Positions 1 to 5,607 of a DNA stretch of 5,881 nucleotides are shown piece after piece (position 1 is the stretch's first letter; every line of letters starts with the position of its first letter). The DNA is taken from NCBI GenBank assembly GCA_028290125.1, contig JAQGKM010000161.1:1-5881 (forward strand), given 5' to 3'. The translations under genes were made by a program, and so were the position numbers. The stretch is from Hyphomicrobiales bacterium (GTDB taxonomy: Bacteria > Pseudomonadota > Alphaproteobacteria > Rhizobiales > Beijerinckiaceae). The notes under the pieces were generated by a model. The model was not told where the DNA came from. It saw only the letters and a list, made by a program, of their open reading frames with translations, and did no database searches.

Positions 1-848
1 AGGGTCTGTTCGAGCAGGCCGGCGTCACCGTCAACCTCACCACCACGCCGAGCTCCGCCTTCCAGGCGGAAAACCTCGCTGCCGGGAAATTCCAGATCGC
101 CGGCACGGCCTTTGACAACGTCGTCGCCTATCAGGAAGGCCAGGGCGCGGTGAAGCTGCCGCAGACGCCGGACTTCTTCGCCTTCATGGGCGCAACGCAG
201 GTCGAGCTCGCCTTCGTGACGCAGCCCGACATCGCCACCTACGCCGACCTCAAGGGCAAGTCGCTGGCGCTCGATGCGCTGTCGACGGGCTTCGCCTTCG
301 TGCTCTACGAGATGCTCGAGAAGAACGGTCTCACCAAGGCCGACTATTCCATGGTGGCCGTCGGCGCCACGCCGCAGCGCTGGGAGTCGGTGAAAGCCGG
401 AACCCATGCGGGCACGCTGACCATCGAGCCCTTCACGTCGATCGCCCGCAATCAGGGCTTCAAGGTGCTGGATACGTCCAGCAACATGCTGGCCGCCTAC
501 CAGGGCGGGTCGTTCGCCGCGAGCCGCGCCTGGGCCGCCGCCAACCCCGAGACGCTGAAAGGCTTCATCAAGGGCTATCTGGCGGGCCTCGCGTGGACGC
601 TCGACCCCGCCAACCGCGAGGATGCGACGAAGATCCTTCTGGAGAAGATGCCGGAGATCAAGCCGCCGGTCGCGGGCGCCGTCATGAACAGCCTGCTGTC
701 GCCGCGCTCGGGCCTGACCCCCAAGGCCGGCATGCTGATGGACGGCGTCGACACCGTGCTGGCGCTCCGCAGCAAGTATGGCACGGGCGCAAAGCTCACC
801 GACCCGGCGCGCTACATCGACCTGAGCTATTATAATCAGGTAGCTTGA
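1..848 (+). CDS. ABC transporter substrate-binding protein, SsuA/NMT1-like (5' end outside window)
   Basis: This is the C-terminal part, about 281 residues, of a periplasmic ligand-binding protein of the type serving nitrate/sulfonate/taurine-like ABC importers. The frame is open from position 3 to the TGA at 846-848, so the GTG at 150 is internal; the reading frame upstream of it continues the same fold. Typical family segments are visible: a stretch describing what the protein takes from its ligand site (AGKFQIAGTAFDNVV), then the inter-domain region TYADLKGKSLALDA, then the second lobe with GATPQRWESVKAG and EPFTSIARNQGFKVL. The late region NPETLKGFIKGYLAGLAWTLDP is the helical C-terminal part common in this group. 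The signal peptide must lie upstream of the window. An intrinsic terminator follows at once, so this is the last gene of its transcript. The ligand is unknown. Family assignment is by recognition of motifs; a PhnD-type binding protein is the main alternative. Confidence 0.82.
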   Translation, partial: GLFEQAGVTVNLTTTPSSAFQAENLAAGKFQIAGTAFDNVVAYQEGQGAVKLPQTPDFFAFMGATQVELAFVTQPDIATYADLKGKSLALDALSTGFAFVLYEMLEKNGLTKADYSMVAVGATPQRWESVKAGTHAGTLTIEPFTSIARNQGFKVLDTSSNMLAAYQGGSFAASRAWAAANPETLKGFIKGYLAGLAWTLDPANREDATKILLEKMPEIKPPVAGAVMNSLLSPRSGLTPKAGMLMDGVDTVLALRSKYGTGAKLTDPARYIDLSYYNQVA

Positions 849-851
849 CAG

Positions 852-887
852 AAAAGGTGGCCCTCTTCCGGGGGCCACCTTTTGTTA
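852..887 (+). terminator. Intrinsic terminator of the upstream binding-protein gene
   Basis: Four bases after the stop codon, arm 852-863 (aaaaggtggccc) is perfectly complementary to 872-883 (gggccacctttt). Inside it a T-G wobble (864/871) and a C-G pair (865/870) lengthen the stem to about 14 bp, closing on the loop ttcc. The 3' arm ends in tttt and is followed by gttaatt, a U-rich tail. The symmetrical a/t ends mean it could also stop transcription from the other strand. Confidence 0.9.
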
Positions 888-888
888 A

Positions 889-917
889 TTGACCGGTTAC
901 ATTGCGCGGATTAGCGT
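889..917 (+). promoter_or_regulatory. Possible weak promoter of the 62-residue membrane protein
   Basis: ttgacc at 889-894 matches five of six bases of a sigma-70 -35 box. Seventeen bases further, 912-917 (tagcgt) is a poor -10 candidate. It lies just after the terminator and upstream of the small gene at 952, where a promoter is needed. Alphaproteobacterial -10 boxes are often degenerate, so this is only suggestive. Confidence 0.22.
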
Positions 918-941
918 CAGACCGTCATCCCTGACATTGCG

Positions 942-946
942 GGAGG
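942..946 (+). promoter_or_regulatory. Ribosome binding site fixing the start at 952
   Basis: ggagg at 942-946 lies five bases before ATG 952. It selects this start over the in-frame TTG at 889, which abuts the terminator tail and has no ribosome binding site. Confidence 0.65.
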
Positions 947-951
947 CGGAC

Positions 952-1140
952 ATGATTTCAGATCCGAACGCCAACGATACAACGAGCCTGCAGTTGAGAG
1001 CTCCCGACCGACTTGTGGCGGAGAGCGACAACGCCTTACAAATCAAGCTTGTCTACGTCATGGTGATGTTGGTCATCGTGGTTTGGGTCGGCGTGCTCGC
1101 CATGCTGGGGCGCGAATTGCTGCAGCGCGTCATCAATTGA
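952..1140 (+). CDS. Small single-pass membrane protein, 62 aa, unrecognised
   Basis: The product starts MISDPNANDT and has a polar N-terminal half of about 31 residues. One strongly hydrophobic segment follows at about residues 33-52 (LVYVMVMLVIVVWVGVLAML), then a short basic tail GRELLQRVIN. The start at 952 is chosen because a good ggagg site precedes it. There is no cleavage motif after the hydrophobic segment, so it is more likely a membrane anchor than a signal peptide, and the charge distribution suggests the short C-terminal tail faces the cytoplasm. The gene is preceded by a terminator and has no co-directional neighbour, so it is probably transcribed alone. Its last 8 bp overlap the 3' end of the convergent small gene at 1133-1234. 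I do not recognise a family and assign no function. Ribosome binding site, length and membrane segment make it more likely real than not. Confidence 0.55.
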   Translation: MISDPNANDTTSLQLRAPDRLVAESDNALQIKLVYVMVMLVIVVWVGVLAMLGRELLQRVIN

Positions 1141-1234
1141 ATTCCAGCCAACGCGCCACGAGCAGAGCAGCCAGATAGATCACGTACCAGAGCGCGAGGC
1201 TGGCAGGCATTCCATGTGCAAGGCCTTTGATCAC
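1133..1234 (-). CDS. Candidate 33-aa hydrophobic membrane peptide, unrecognised
   Basis: Read on the minus strand, a GTG at 1234-1232 opens a 33-codon frame ending at TGA 1135-1133. It is preceded by gaggag (1246-1241) with a six-base spacer. The peptide begins (M)IKGLAHGMPASLALWYVIY and continues LAALLVARWLEFN, giving one membrane-spanning segment at about residues 11-27 flanked by K3 and R28. The frame is open much further upstream, to an ATG at 1441, but that extension is low-complexity, crosses the HU terminator hairpin and has no ribosome binding site, so the short form is preferred. Its 3' end overlaps the plus-strand small gene at 952-1140 by 8 bp. I know no family for it. It could be a genuine small membrane protein or a chance frame; the placed ribosome binding site and the clean membrane segment are the support. 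Confidence 0.4.
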   Translation of the reverse strand: MIKGLAHGMPASLALWYVIYLAALLVARWLEFN

Positions 1235-1240
1235 GGAGGT

Positions 1241-1246
1241 CTCCTC
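1241..1246 (-). promoter_or_regulatory. Ribosome binding site of the 33-aa minus-strand gene
   Basis: Minus-strand gaggag lies six bases before the GTG at 1234. It is the feature that picks the short start out of a longer open frame. Confidence 0.4.
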
Positions 1247-1386
1247 GAATCCGCGGCGCTGCCGCCGCATGCCGCTGCATGCAGGGCAGCACGTAACGTG
1301 CCTTCCTTGCAAAGCGAAATTACGGCGCTGGTAAGAAAAACTTCGGAATTTTGAAATTGTTGCGTTTTGCTGCAGTGCAGCAGCAG

Positions 1387-1426
1387 AAAAGGAAAAGCCG
1401 GAGCGGCGGGATGCCGGCTCCGGCTT
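1387..1426 (-). terminator. Intrinsic terminator of the HU gene
   Basis: On the minus strand, aagccggagc (1426-1417) pairs perfectly with gctccggctt (1404-1395), and an inner ggc/gcc pairing tightens the loop. After the stem the minus strand reads ttttccttttc, a U-rich tract. It lies about 27 bp after the HU stop codon. Confidence 0.85.
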
Positions 1427-1452
1427 CAAAACTAACTTCAAGCAGAATTAGC

Positions 1453-1857
1453 TTAGACGGATTCCTTGAGCTCCTTGAGGGCGCGGAACGCGACCTTCTT
1501 GGAGGCCTTGATCTTGATGGCTTCGCCCGTCGCCGGGTTGCGGCCCATGCGGGCGGCGCGCTTGCGAACCTGCAGGATGCCGAGGCCGCCGATGCGGATG
1601 CGGTTTCCCTTCTTCAGGTTCTTCGTGATGATCTCGACCATGTCTGTGATGATCGTCTCGGCGGTGCGCTTCGGCATTTCATGCGTCTCGGCGAGCAGCG
1701 CGGCGATCTGCTTGACGGTGATCGTCGCAGCCTTGGCGCCGGCGGCGGCAGTCGCGGCCTTCTTCGGAGCCGCCTTTACGGCGACCTTCGGGGCAGCGGC
1801 CTTGGCGGCCTTCGGTGCGGCCTTGGGCGCGGCCTTCTTAGCAGCAGCTTTTGCCAT
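1453..1857 (-). CDS. HU-family nucleoid protein with Lys/Ala/Pro-rich N-terminal tail
   Basis: A 134-residue DNA-binding histone-like protein. The HU/IHF fold spans about residues 46-134: the helical dimerisation part (TVKQIAALLAETHEMPKRTAETIITDMVEII in pieces at 47-78), the GLGILQVRKR strand (91-100), and the DNA-binding beta-arm with GRNPATGE at 105-112, where P108 is the intercalating proline. The C-terminal KASKKVAFRALKEL is also typical. Ordinary HU is about 90 residues; the additional 45 N-terminal residues contain 11 lysines, four prolines (11, 15, 23, 31, each followed by Lys) and mostly alanine, resembling a histone H1 tail. Such proteins bend and compact DNA without strict sequence specificity, acting in the nucleoid. 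ATG 1857 is preceded on the minus strand by gaaggga about ten bases away. The gene is monocistronic: own terminator at 1387-1426 and a possible promoter at 1906-1936. Family certain; exact name (HupA/B-like or Hlp-like) not determined. Confidence 0.95.
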   Translation of the reverse strand: MAKAAAKKAAPKAAPKAAKAAAPKVAVKAAPKKAATAAAGAKAATITVKQIAALLAETHEMPKRTAETIITDMVEIITKNLKKGNRIRIGGLGILQVRKRAARMGRNPATGEAIKIKASKKVAFRALKELKESV

Positions 1858-1905
1858 GATTTAGTTTCCCTTCGCGAATCAAACGGGCGTTCACCCGAGG
1901 GTCGC

Positions 1906-1936
1906 AATATAATGCGCAACAAGCCGCGCGCGACAA
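1906..1936 (-). promoter_or_regulatory. Possible sigma-70 promoter of the HU gene
   Basis: On the minus strand, ttgtcg (1936-1931) is a -35 candidate and the A/T-rich attatatt (1913-1906) contains several -10 candidates at spacers of 17-19 bp. Transcription would start near 1900, giving a leader of roughly 40 nt that includes a short hairpin, cggg/cccg at 1897-1894 and 1887-1884. The A/T island stands out in an otherwise G/C-rich gap. Confidence 0.38.
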
Positions 1937-2063
1937 TTCACGCCCAATTTCCGCACCTTTTTCTTCATCAGCGTCAACTTGTCCAACAGAAACAGCTCTT
2001 TTGGACGATTCGGCCTTGGTCGAAAGCCGCAAAGGGGTGTTTCCGGGGCTTTACGAGGCCTTT

Positions 2064-2819
2064 TCAGCGCATCACGGAGCCGCCGTCGACCACCATGCAC
2101 TGGCCGGTCATGAAGCCGCATTCGTCGCTGGCGAGAAAAACCAGCGCGCCGGTCAGGTCCTCGGGCTTCTGATCGCGTTGCAACGCACGGCTTTTCACGG
2201 TCGGCTGCGATGCCGCCCCACTCCACATCGGATTCTCGGCGATGGCTTCACTCATCGTGAGGCCCGGCGCGATGGCGTTGACGATGATGTTGTGCGACCC
2301 AAGCTCCCGCGCGAGCGAGCGCGTCATGGCGACCACGCCGCCTTTCGACGTCACATAATGCAGGAAGCCGGTCTGGCCCTTGAAGACCGTGCCGGACGCG
2401 ATGTTGATGATGCGCCCGGATTTGGCGGCGATCATGTGCGGCGCGACCGCCTTCACGCATTCGAACGGCCCGCGCAGATTGACCGCCATCAGTCTGTCCC
2501 ACTCGTCGCTTTCGATATCGAGGAACGACTTCTTCTCGAGGCTCGCGAAGATGGCGGCATTGTTGACCAGCACGTCGATCCGGCCGAAGGCGGCGATCGC
2601 GGCCTCCGTCATGGCGGCGACCGAGGCGGCGCTGGCGACGTCCGTCTTGTGATAAAGCGCGCGACCACCAGCGCTTTCGATGCGCGCGGCCGTCGCCGTC
2701 CCGTCGAGCACGTCGGCGATCAGGACGCCAGCGCCCTCCGCCGCGAGGCGTTCCGCGAAGGCGGCGCCGATGCCGCGCGCCGAACCCGTCACAATCGCCG
2801 TCTTGCCTTGCAACCTCAT
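2064..2819 (-). CDS. Short-chain dehydrogenase/reductase (classical SDR), NAD-type
   Basis: A 251-residue cytoplasmic NAD(P)-dependent oxidoreductase with a Rossmann fold and every classical SDR landmark: glycine-rich TGSARGIG at 11-18, NNAA at 86-89, active-site N114 (MAVNL), S142 (NIASG), and the YVTSK motif with Y155 and K159. PG at 185-186 follows, and the C-terminal strand reads VVDGG at 243-247. D36 at the end of the second strand favours NAD over NADP. Length matches the usual 245-255. The ATG at 2819 has gggagaa about six bases upstream on the minus strand. It is transcribed away from the Rieske oxygenase gene across a 153-bp gap, which suggests shared regulation and a role in oxidising a diol or alcohol made by that pathway. 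This is inferred from context. SDRs are functionally diverse, and 3-oxoacyl-ACP reductase-like or sugar dehydrogenase activity cannot be excluded. No clear intrinsic terminator was found after its stop. Confidence 0.93.
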   Translation of the reverse strand: MRLQGKTAIVTGSARGIGAAFAERLAAEGAGVLIADVLDGTATAARIESAGGRALYHKTDVASAASVAAMTEAAIAAFGRIDVLVNNAAIFASLEKKSFLDIESDEWDRLMAVNLRGPFECVKAVAPHMIAAKSGRIINIASGTVFKGQTGFLHYVTSKGGVVAMTRSLARELGSHNIIVNAIAPGLTMSEAIAENPMWSGAASQPTVKSRALQRDQKPEDLTGALVFLASDECGFMTGQCMVVDGGSVMR

Positions 2820-2972
2820 GGTGTTCTCCCGGCTTACCCACTCTTGCGGCGGGCGCTCTTTTCACGCCGTCCGCCCTGCCCCAGATGAGGCTCGACAGAC
2901 GGCCTCTCCGCTTCTATCCGTTTAGACACTCAAGACAAGCGCCCGAAGAGGCCAATTCGGAAGGACACGCTC
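2820..2972. promoter_or_regulatory. Divergent intergenic region between SDR and Rieske genes
   Basis: This gap must hold promoters for both divergent transcripts. On the plus strand tcgaca (2892-2897), a 17-bp spacer and tatccg (2915-2920) form a plausible weak promoter for the oxygenase operon. A 7-bp inverted repeat, ggcctct (2901-2907) and agaggcc (2947-2953), brackets the region between that promoter and the ribosome binding site. I found no convincing promoter for the SDR direction and no clear LysR- or GntR-type operator. Confidence 0.35.
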
Positions 2973-4286
2973 ATGCTGACCGATCACGAGAACGATCTTC
3001 TCTGTCGCGTGGAAGGCGAGGCTCCCATGGGCCAGCTCATGCGCCAGTTCTGGTTGCCGGCCTGCCTTTCCGAAGAGGTCCCGGAGCCCGACTGCGATCC
3101 CGTGCGCGTGCGCATTCTTGGCGAGGATCTCGTCGCCTTCCGCGACACCGACGGCCGCGTCGGCGTGATGGACGAATTCTGTCCGCACCGCCGCGCGTCG
3201 CTGTTCTACGGCCGCAACGAAGAGTGCGGCCTGCGCTGCCTTTATCACGGCTGGAAGATGGACGTGGACGGCAATGTCGTCGAAATGTCCTCGGAGCCGC
3301 CGGGCTCCGGCTTTGCAGAAAAGGTGAAGCACAAGGCCTATCCGGTGCGCGAGGCCGGCGGCTTCGTCTGGGTCTGGATGGGCGACGCCGAGAAGATTCC
3401 GGAGTTCGAAGCCCCGGTGTTCGCGCCGACCGACAAGGCGCGCGTCAGCGTCCTCAAGGTGCATGTCGACGCCAATTGGGCGCAGTGCCTCGAAGGCGCC
3501 ATCGACAGCGCGCATTCGTCCAGCCTTCACTCGACCGACATGCCGCCCGCGAAGGTCGCGGGCTCCACCGCCACCGGCACCAGCTGGCAGCGGCCCTCGA
3601 CCGACAAGTCGCCGCGCCTGCAGGCGGAAGAGACGGATTTCGGCTTCCACTATGTCGCGATCCGCAAGCCGATCGCCAATTCGCAGACGCACGACTATCT
3701 GCGCATCACGCTCTTCGTGGCGCCCATGTACGTGCTGATCCCGCCGAACAACGTCTACAACGTCGCGCAGATGAACATGCCGGTCGATGACGAGCATTCG
3801 GTGCTCTACCTGATCGCGTGGACGCCGGGCGACGGCGTGCAGGAAGGCACCGACCAGGAAAGCTGGCGCAAGTTCACCGGGCAGCAGCTCGGCATCGATC
3901 TCGACGCCACCTACCACAAGCTGAATGGCCGTGCGCAGAACTACGGGCAGGACCGCAAGGCGCAGAAGCTCGGCGACTTCACCGGCATCCGCGGCTTTCC
4001 CAACCAGGACATCGCCATGTGGGAGACGATGGGCAAGCTCGCCAAGCGCGGCGAAGAGCGGCTCGGCGCGAGCGATCTCGCCATCGTCCAGTTCCGCCGC
4101 ACCATGGTGGAAGCCGTGCAGCGGTTCATGAAGGGCGAGCCGGCCATCGGCTCCACGCTGACGCAGGACGAGCGCATGCGCCTGCGCTCGTTCGAGGGCG
4201 TCATGCCCAAGAGCACCGACTGGCGCGAGCTGTCGGGCGCACATGGCGAGACGGGCGGCAAGTCCGGCGATGTCGCGGCCGAGTAA
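2973..4286 (+). CDS. Rieske non-heme iron oxygenase, phthalate 4,5-dioxygenase-like oxygenase component
   Basis: A 437-residue terminal oxygenase that uses O2 and electrons from a partner reductase to hydroxylate an aromatic or related substrate in the cytoplasm. The N-terminal Rieske domain (about 25-140) binds the [2Fe-2S] cluster through C70, H72, C89 and H92 (CPH, 16 residues, CLYH). The catalytic domain has the signature NWAQCLEGAIDSAHSSSLH at 168-186: D178 is the bridging Asp, H181 and H186 are iron ligands, and D346 in FPNQDIAMWE is the likely third ligand of the facial triad. Length and the start MLTDHENDLLCRVEG match the phthalate dioxygenase group of single-subunit oxygenases, which includes phthalate 4,5-dioxygenase, 3-chlorobenzoate 3,4-dioxygenase and phenoxybenzoate dioxygenase. 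A ggaagga site (2959-2965) precedes ATG 2973. A binding-protein gene follows after 84 bp. No reductase is present in the window. Family is very secure; substrate is unknown. Confidence 0.94.
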   Translation: MLTDHENDLLCRVEGEAPMGQLMRQFWLPACLSEEVPEPDCDPVRVRILGEDLVAFRDTDGRVGVMDEFCPHRRASLFYGRNEECGLRCLYHGWKMDVDGNVVEMSSEPPGSGFAEKVKHKAYPVREAGGFVWVWMGDAEKIPEFEAPVFAPTDKARVSVLKVHVDANWAQCLEGAIDSAHSSSLHSTDMPPAKVAGSTATGTSWQRPSTDKSPRLQAEETDFGFHYVAIRKPIANSQTHDYLRITLFVAPMYVLIPPNNVYNVAQMNMPVDDEHSVLYLIAWTPGDGVQEGTDQESWRKFTGQQLGIDLDATYHKLNGRAQNYGQDRKAQKLGDFTGIRGFPNQDIAMWETMGKLAKRGEERLGASDLAIVQFRRTMVEAVQRFMKGEPAIGSTLTQDERMRLRSFEGVMPKSTDWRELSGAHGETGGKSGDVAAE

Positions 4287-4370
4287 GGCTCTGGCTTTTC
4301 GGCGCGGAATGGCCAAGACTGTTCATATCGCGACTGCCTGAAAGGCGGCGCATTGACGGGAGTTGAAACG
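4287..4370 (+). other. Intercistronic gap within the probable oxygenase-transporter operon
   Basis: The 84 bp between the oxygenase stop and the binding-protein start contain no strong hairpin with a U tract and no clear promoter, so read-through is likely. The only local structure is a tiny gcct/aggc hairpin near 4336-4346. Confidence 0.45.
4358..4362 (+). promoter_or_regulatory. Ribosome binding site fixing the start at 4371
   Basis: gggag with an eight-base spacer to ATG 4371. A start at the in-frame TTG 4353 would put this site inside the gene and add six residues to the signal peptide, so ATG 4371 is preferred. Confidence 0.6.
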
Positions 4371-5339
4371 ATGTTGGGCAAGATCGGCCGGCGCTTCGCC
4401 GCCACCGGAACGCTGCTGGCTGCGGCGATCGTCACGCAGGGCGCTTTCGCGCAAGAGGCGATGAAGATCGCCGCCGGGCAGCGCGGCAACTGGGATTCCT
4501 CCGTGCCGGAAATCGGCGAGCGCGCCGGCATCATGAAGAAGCACGGCCTCAAGCTCGAAATTCTCTACACGCAGGGTTCGGGCGAGACGCAGCAGGCGGT
4601 GATCTCCGGCGCCGTGGACGTCGGCGTCGCCATCGGCTCGCTGGGCGCCATCGGCGCCTATTCTAAGGGTGCGCCGATCCGCATCATCGGCGCGCAATCG
4701 ACCGGTGCCGGCGATCTCTACTGGTATGCGCGCGCCGACAGCGCCGTGACGGCGCTCGCCGGCAACGCCGGCAAGACCATTGCCTATTCCACCAACGGTT
4801 CGTCGACGCAGACCGTCGTCAAGGCTTTCATCGACGAGCTCGGCGTGAAGGCTACGCCGACCGCCACCGGCAGCCCGTCGGCGACGCTGACGCAGGTCAT
4901 GTCCGGACAGGTCGACATCGGCTGGGCGGCGCCGCCGTTCGGCATCGACCTGCTCGACCAGGCCAAGATCCGCAAGCTCGCCACTGGCAACGACACGTCG
5001 CTGAAGGACCAGACCGTGCGCGTGCTGGCCACCAGCGTCGACAAGATGAAGACCAAGAAGGACTCGCTCGACCGCTTCGTGCAGGCCTATCGCGAGACGG
5101 TGGACTACATGTACACCAACCCGGAAGTGATGAAGGTCTATTCGGAGTGGCTCAACATCACGCCCGAACTCGCCCGCCGCACCCGCGACGACTTCTTCGC
5201 CCGTGACGCGATCGAACCCGACAACATGAAGGGTCTCGACAAGATCGTGCAGGACGCCGTGGCCTACAAGTTCGCCAGCGCGCCGCTCACGAAGGAACAG
5301 CTCGCAGACCTGATCCAGATTCCGCCGAAGAAAAAGTAA
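4371..5339 (+). CDS. Periplasmic ABC substrate-binding protein, NMT1/SsuA-like
   Basis: A complete 322-residue exported ligand-binding protein. It begins with a Sec-type signal peptide: basic MLGKIGRR, hydrophobic AATGTLLAAAIVTQG, and an AFA|QE cleavage site after about residue 27. The mature part shows the two-lobe fold of the nitrate/sulfonate/taurine binding group: MKIAAGQRGNWDSSVPEIGE, GIMKKHGLKLEILYTQGSGE, then VISGAVDVGVAIGSLGAIGA, where ligand-site loops normally lie, and QVMSGQVDIGWAAPPFGIDL in the second lobe. Start chosen from the gggag site at 4358-4362. It lies 84 bp after the oxygenase gene on the same strand, so it probably captures the oxygenase substrate or a precursor for import. 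Its permease and ATPase are not adjacent downstream; a repeat array follows instead. The protein ends in a basic PPKKK tail. A stem-loop directly follows the stop. Ligand not determinable from sequence. Confidence 0.92.
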   Translation: MLGKIGRRFAATGTLLAAAIVTQGAFAQEAMKIAAGQRGNWDSSVPEIGERAGIMKKHGLKLEILYTQGSGETQQAVISGAVDVGVAIGSLGAIGAYSKGAPIRIIGAQSTGAGDLYWYARADSAVTALAGNAGKTIAYSTNGSSTQTVVKAFIDELGVKATPTATGSPSATLTQVMSGQVDIGWAAPPFGIDLLDQAKIRKLATGNDTSLKDQTVRVLATSVDKMKTKKDSLDRFVQAYRETVDYMYTNPEVMKVYSEWLNITPELARRTRDDFFARDAIEPDNMKGLDKIVQDAVAYKFASAPLTKEQLADLIQIPPKKK

Positions 5340-5345
5340 GAGAAC

Positions 5346-5372
5346 GGGCGCCCGCCATTCGTGCGGGCGCCC
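5346..5372 (+). terminator. GC-rich stem-loop after the binding-protein gene
   Basis: gggcgcccgc (5346-5355) pairs perfectly with gcgggcgccc (5363-5372) around a seven-base loop, six bases after the stop codon. The position fits transcription termination or 3'-end protection of the mRNA, but there is no U tract (the next bases are acgccg), so it is not a textbook intrinsic terminator. Confidence 0.55.
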
Positions 5373-5377
5373 ACGCC

Positions 5378-5419
5378 GTCATTGCGAGTGCCAGCCCCGT
5401 CCTTGCGAGCGCCTGCCCC
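5378..5419. repeat. Two truncated 21-bp element ends in tandem
   Basis: 5378-5398 and 5399-5419 are 21-bp direct repeats, each with a gtcattgcgag-like left end (gtccttgcgag in the second) joined straight to a linker tail ending cc(a/t)gcccc. They abut the left end of the first full copy at 5420. Confidence 0.85.
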
Positions 5420-5538
5420 GTCATTGCGAGCGCAGCGAAGCAATCCAGAGGCGACGCATGGGGCCTCCGCCGCCTCGCTGGCAATGCGGGAAACAACTGC
5501 GATGCGGGCCTGGATTGCTTCGCTCCGCTCGCAATGAC
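5420..5538. repeat. Palindromic element, full copy 1 (119 bp)
   Basis: Left arm 5420-5448 and right arm 5510-5538 are 29-bp inverted repeats with a single mismatch. Pairing continues inward with bulges (ggc/gcc, then cgcat 5455-5459 with atgcg 5502-5506), leaving an inner loop of about 42 bases. Either strand could fold into a long hairpin. Confidence 0.93.
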
Positions 5539-5566
5539 AGCGTGCAAGACAACGAACCCCAGCCCC

Positions 5567-5578
5567 GCTCGCAATGAC
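5567..5578. repeat. Isolated right end of the palindromic element
   Basis: gctcgcaatgac here equals the last 12 bases of the full element and follows directly on a linker-type sequence (cagcccc), as if the body of a copy had been deleted. It is the second type of truncation in the array. Confidence 0.75.
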
Positions 5579-5607
5579 GGCTATGGTGATGCACGAACGC
5601 CAGCCCC

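Noticed and set aside
889..951. Longer start (TTG 889) for the 62-aa membrane protein
   Set aside because: It begins at the tail of the terminator, has no ribosome binding site, and adds residues before a start that has a good site.
1908..1913. Perfect plus-strand tataat as a promoter -10 box
   Set aside because: No acceptable -35 box lies at 16-18 bp and no plus-strand gene begins downstream before the SDR antisense region. The A/T island is better read as the HU promoter on the minus strand.
1981..2052. Terminator for the SDR gene from gtccaa/ttggac (1981-2006) or aaagcc/ggcttt (2023-2052)
   Set aside because: Both stems are only 6 bp with 14- and 18-base loops, and no U tract follows on the minus strand.
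1351..2172. 273-codon plus-strand frame antisense to HU and beyond
   Set aside because: It covers the HU terminator, the HU gene and the HU promoter region on the opposite strand; its composition mirrors the HU codons and it lacks a ribosome binding site.
2001..2888. 295-codon plus-strand frame antisense to the SDR gene
   Set aside because: A shadow of the SDR, which has all catalytic motifs on the minus strand; the predicted product is Arg/Asp/His-rich with no domain.
2922..4316. 464-codon open frame on the minus strand, longer than the oxygenase gene it covers
   Set aside because: It is an antisense shadow. The plus frame has a full set of Rieske and iron-ligand motifs, while the antisense product is Arg/His/Ala-rich low-complexity sequence with no recognisable domain. 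Long antisense frames are common where third positions are G/C.
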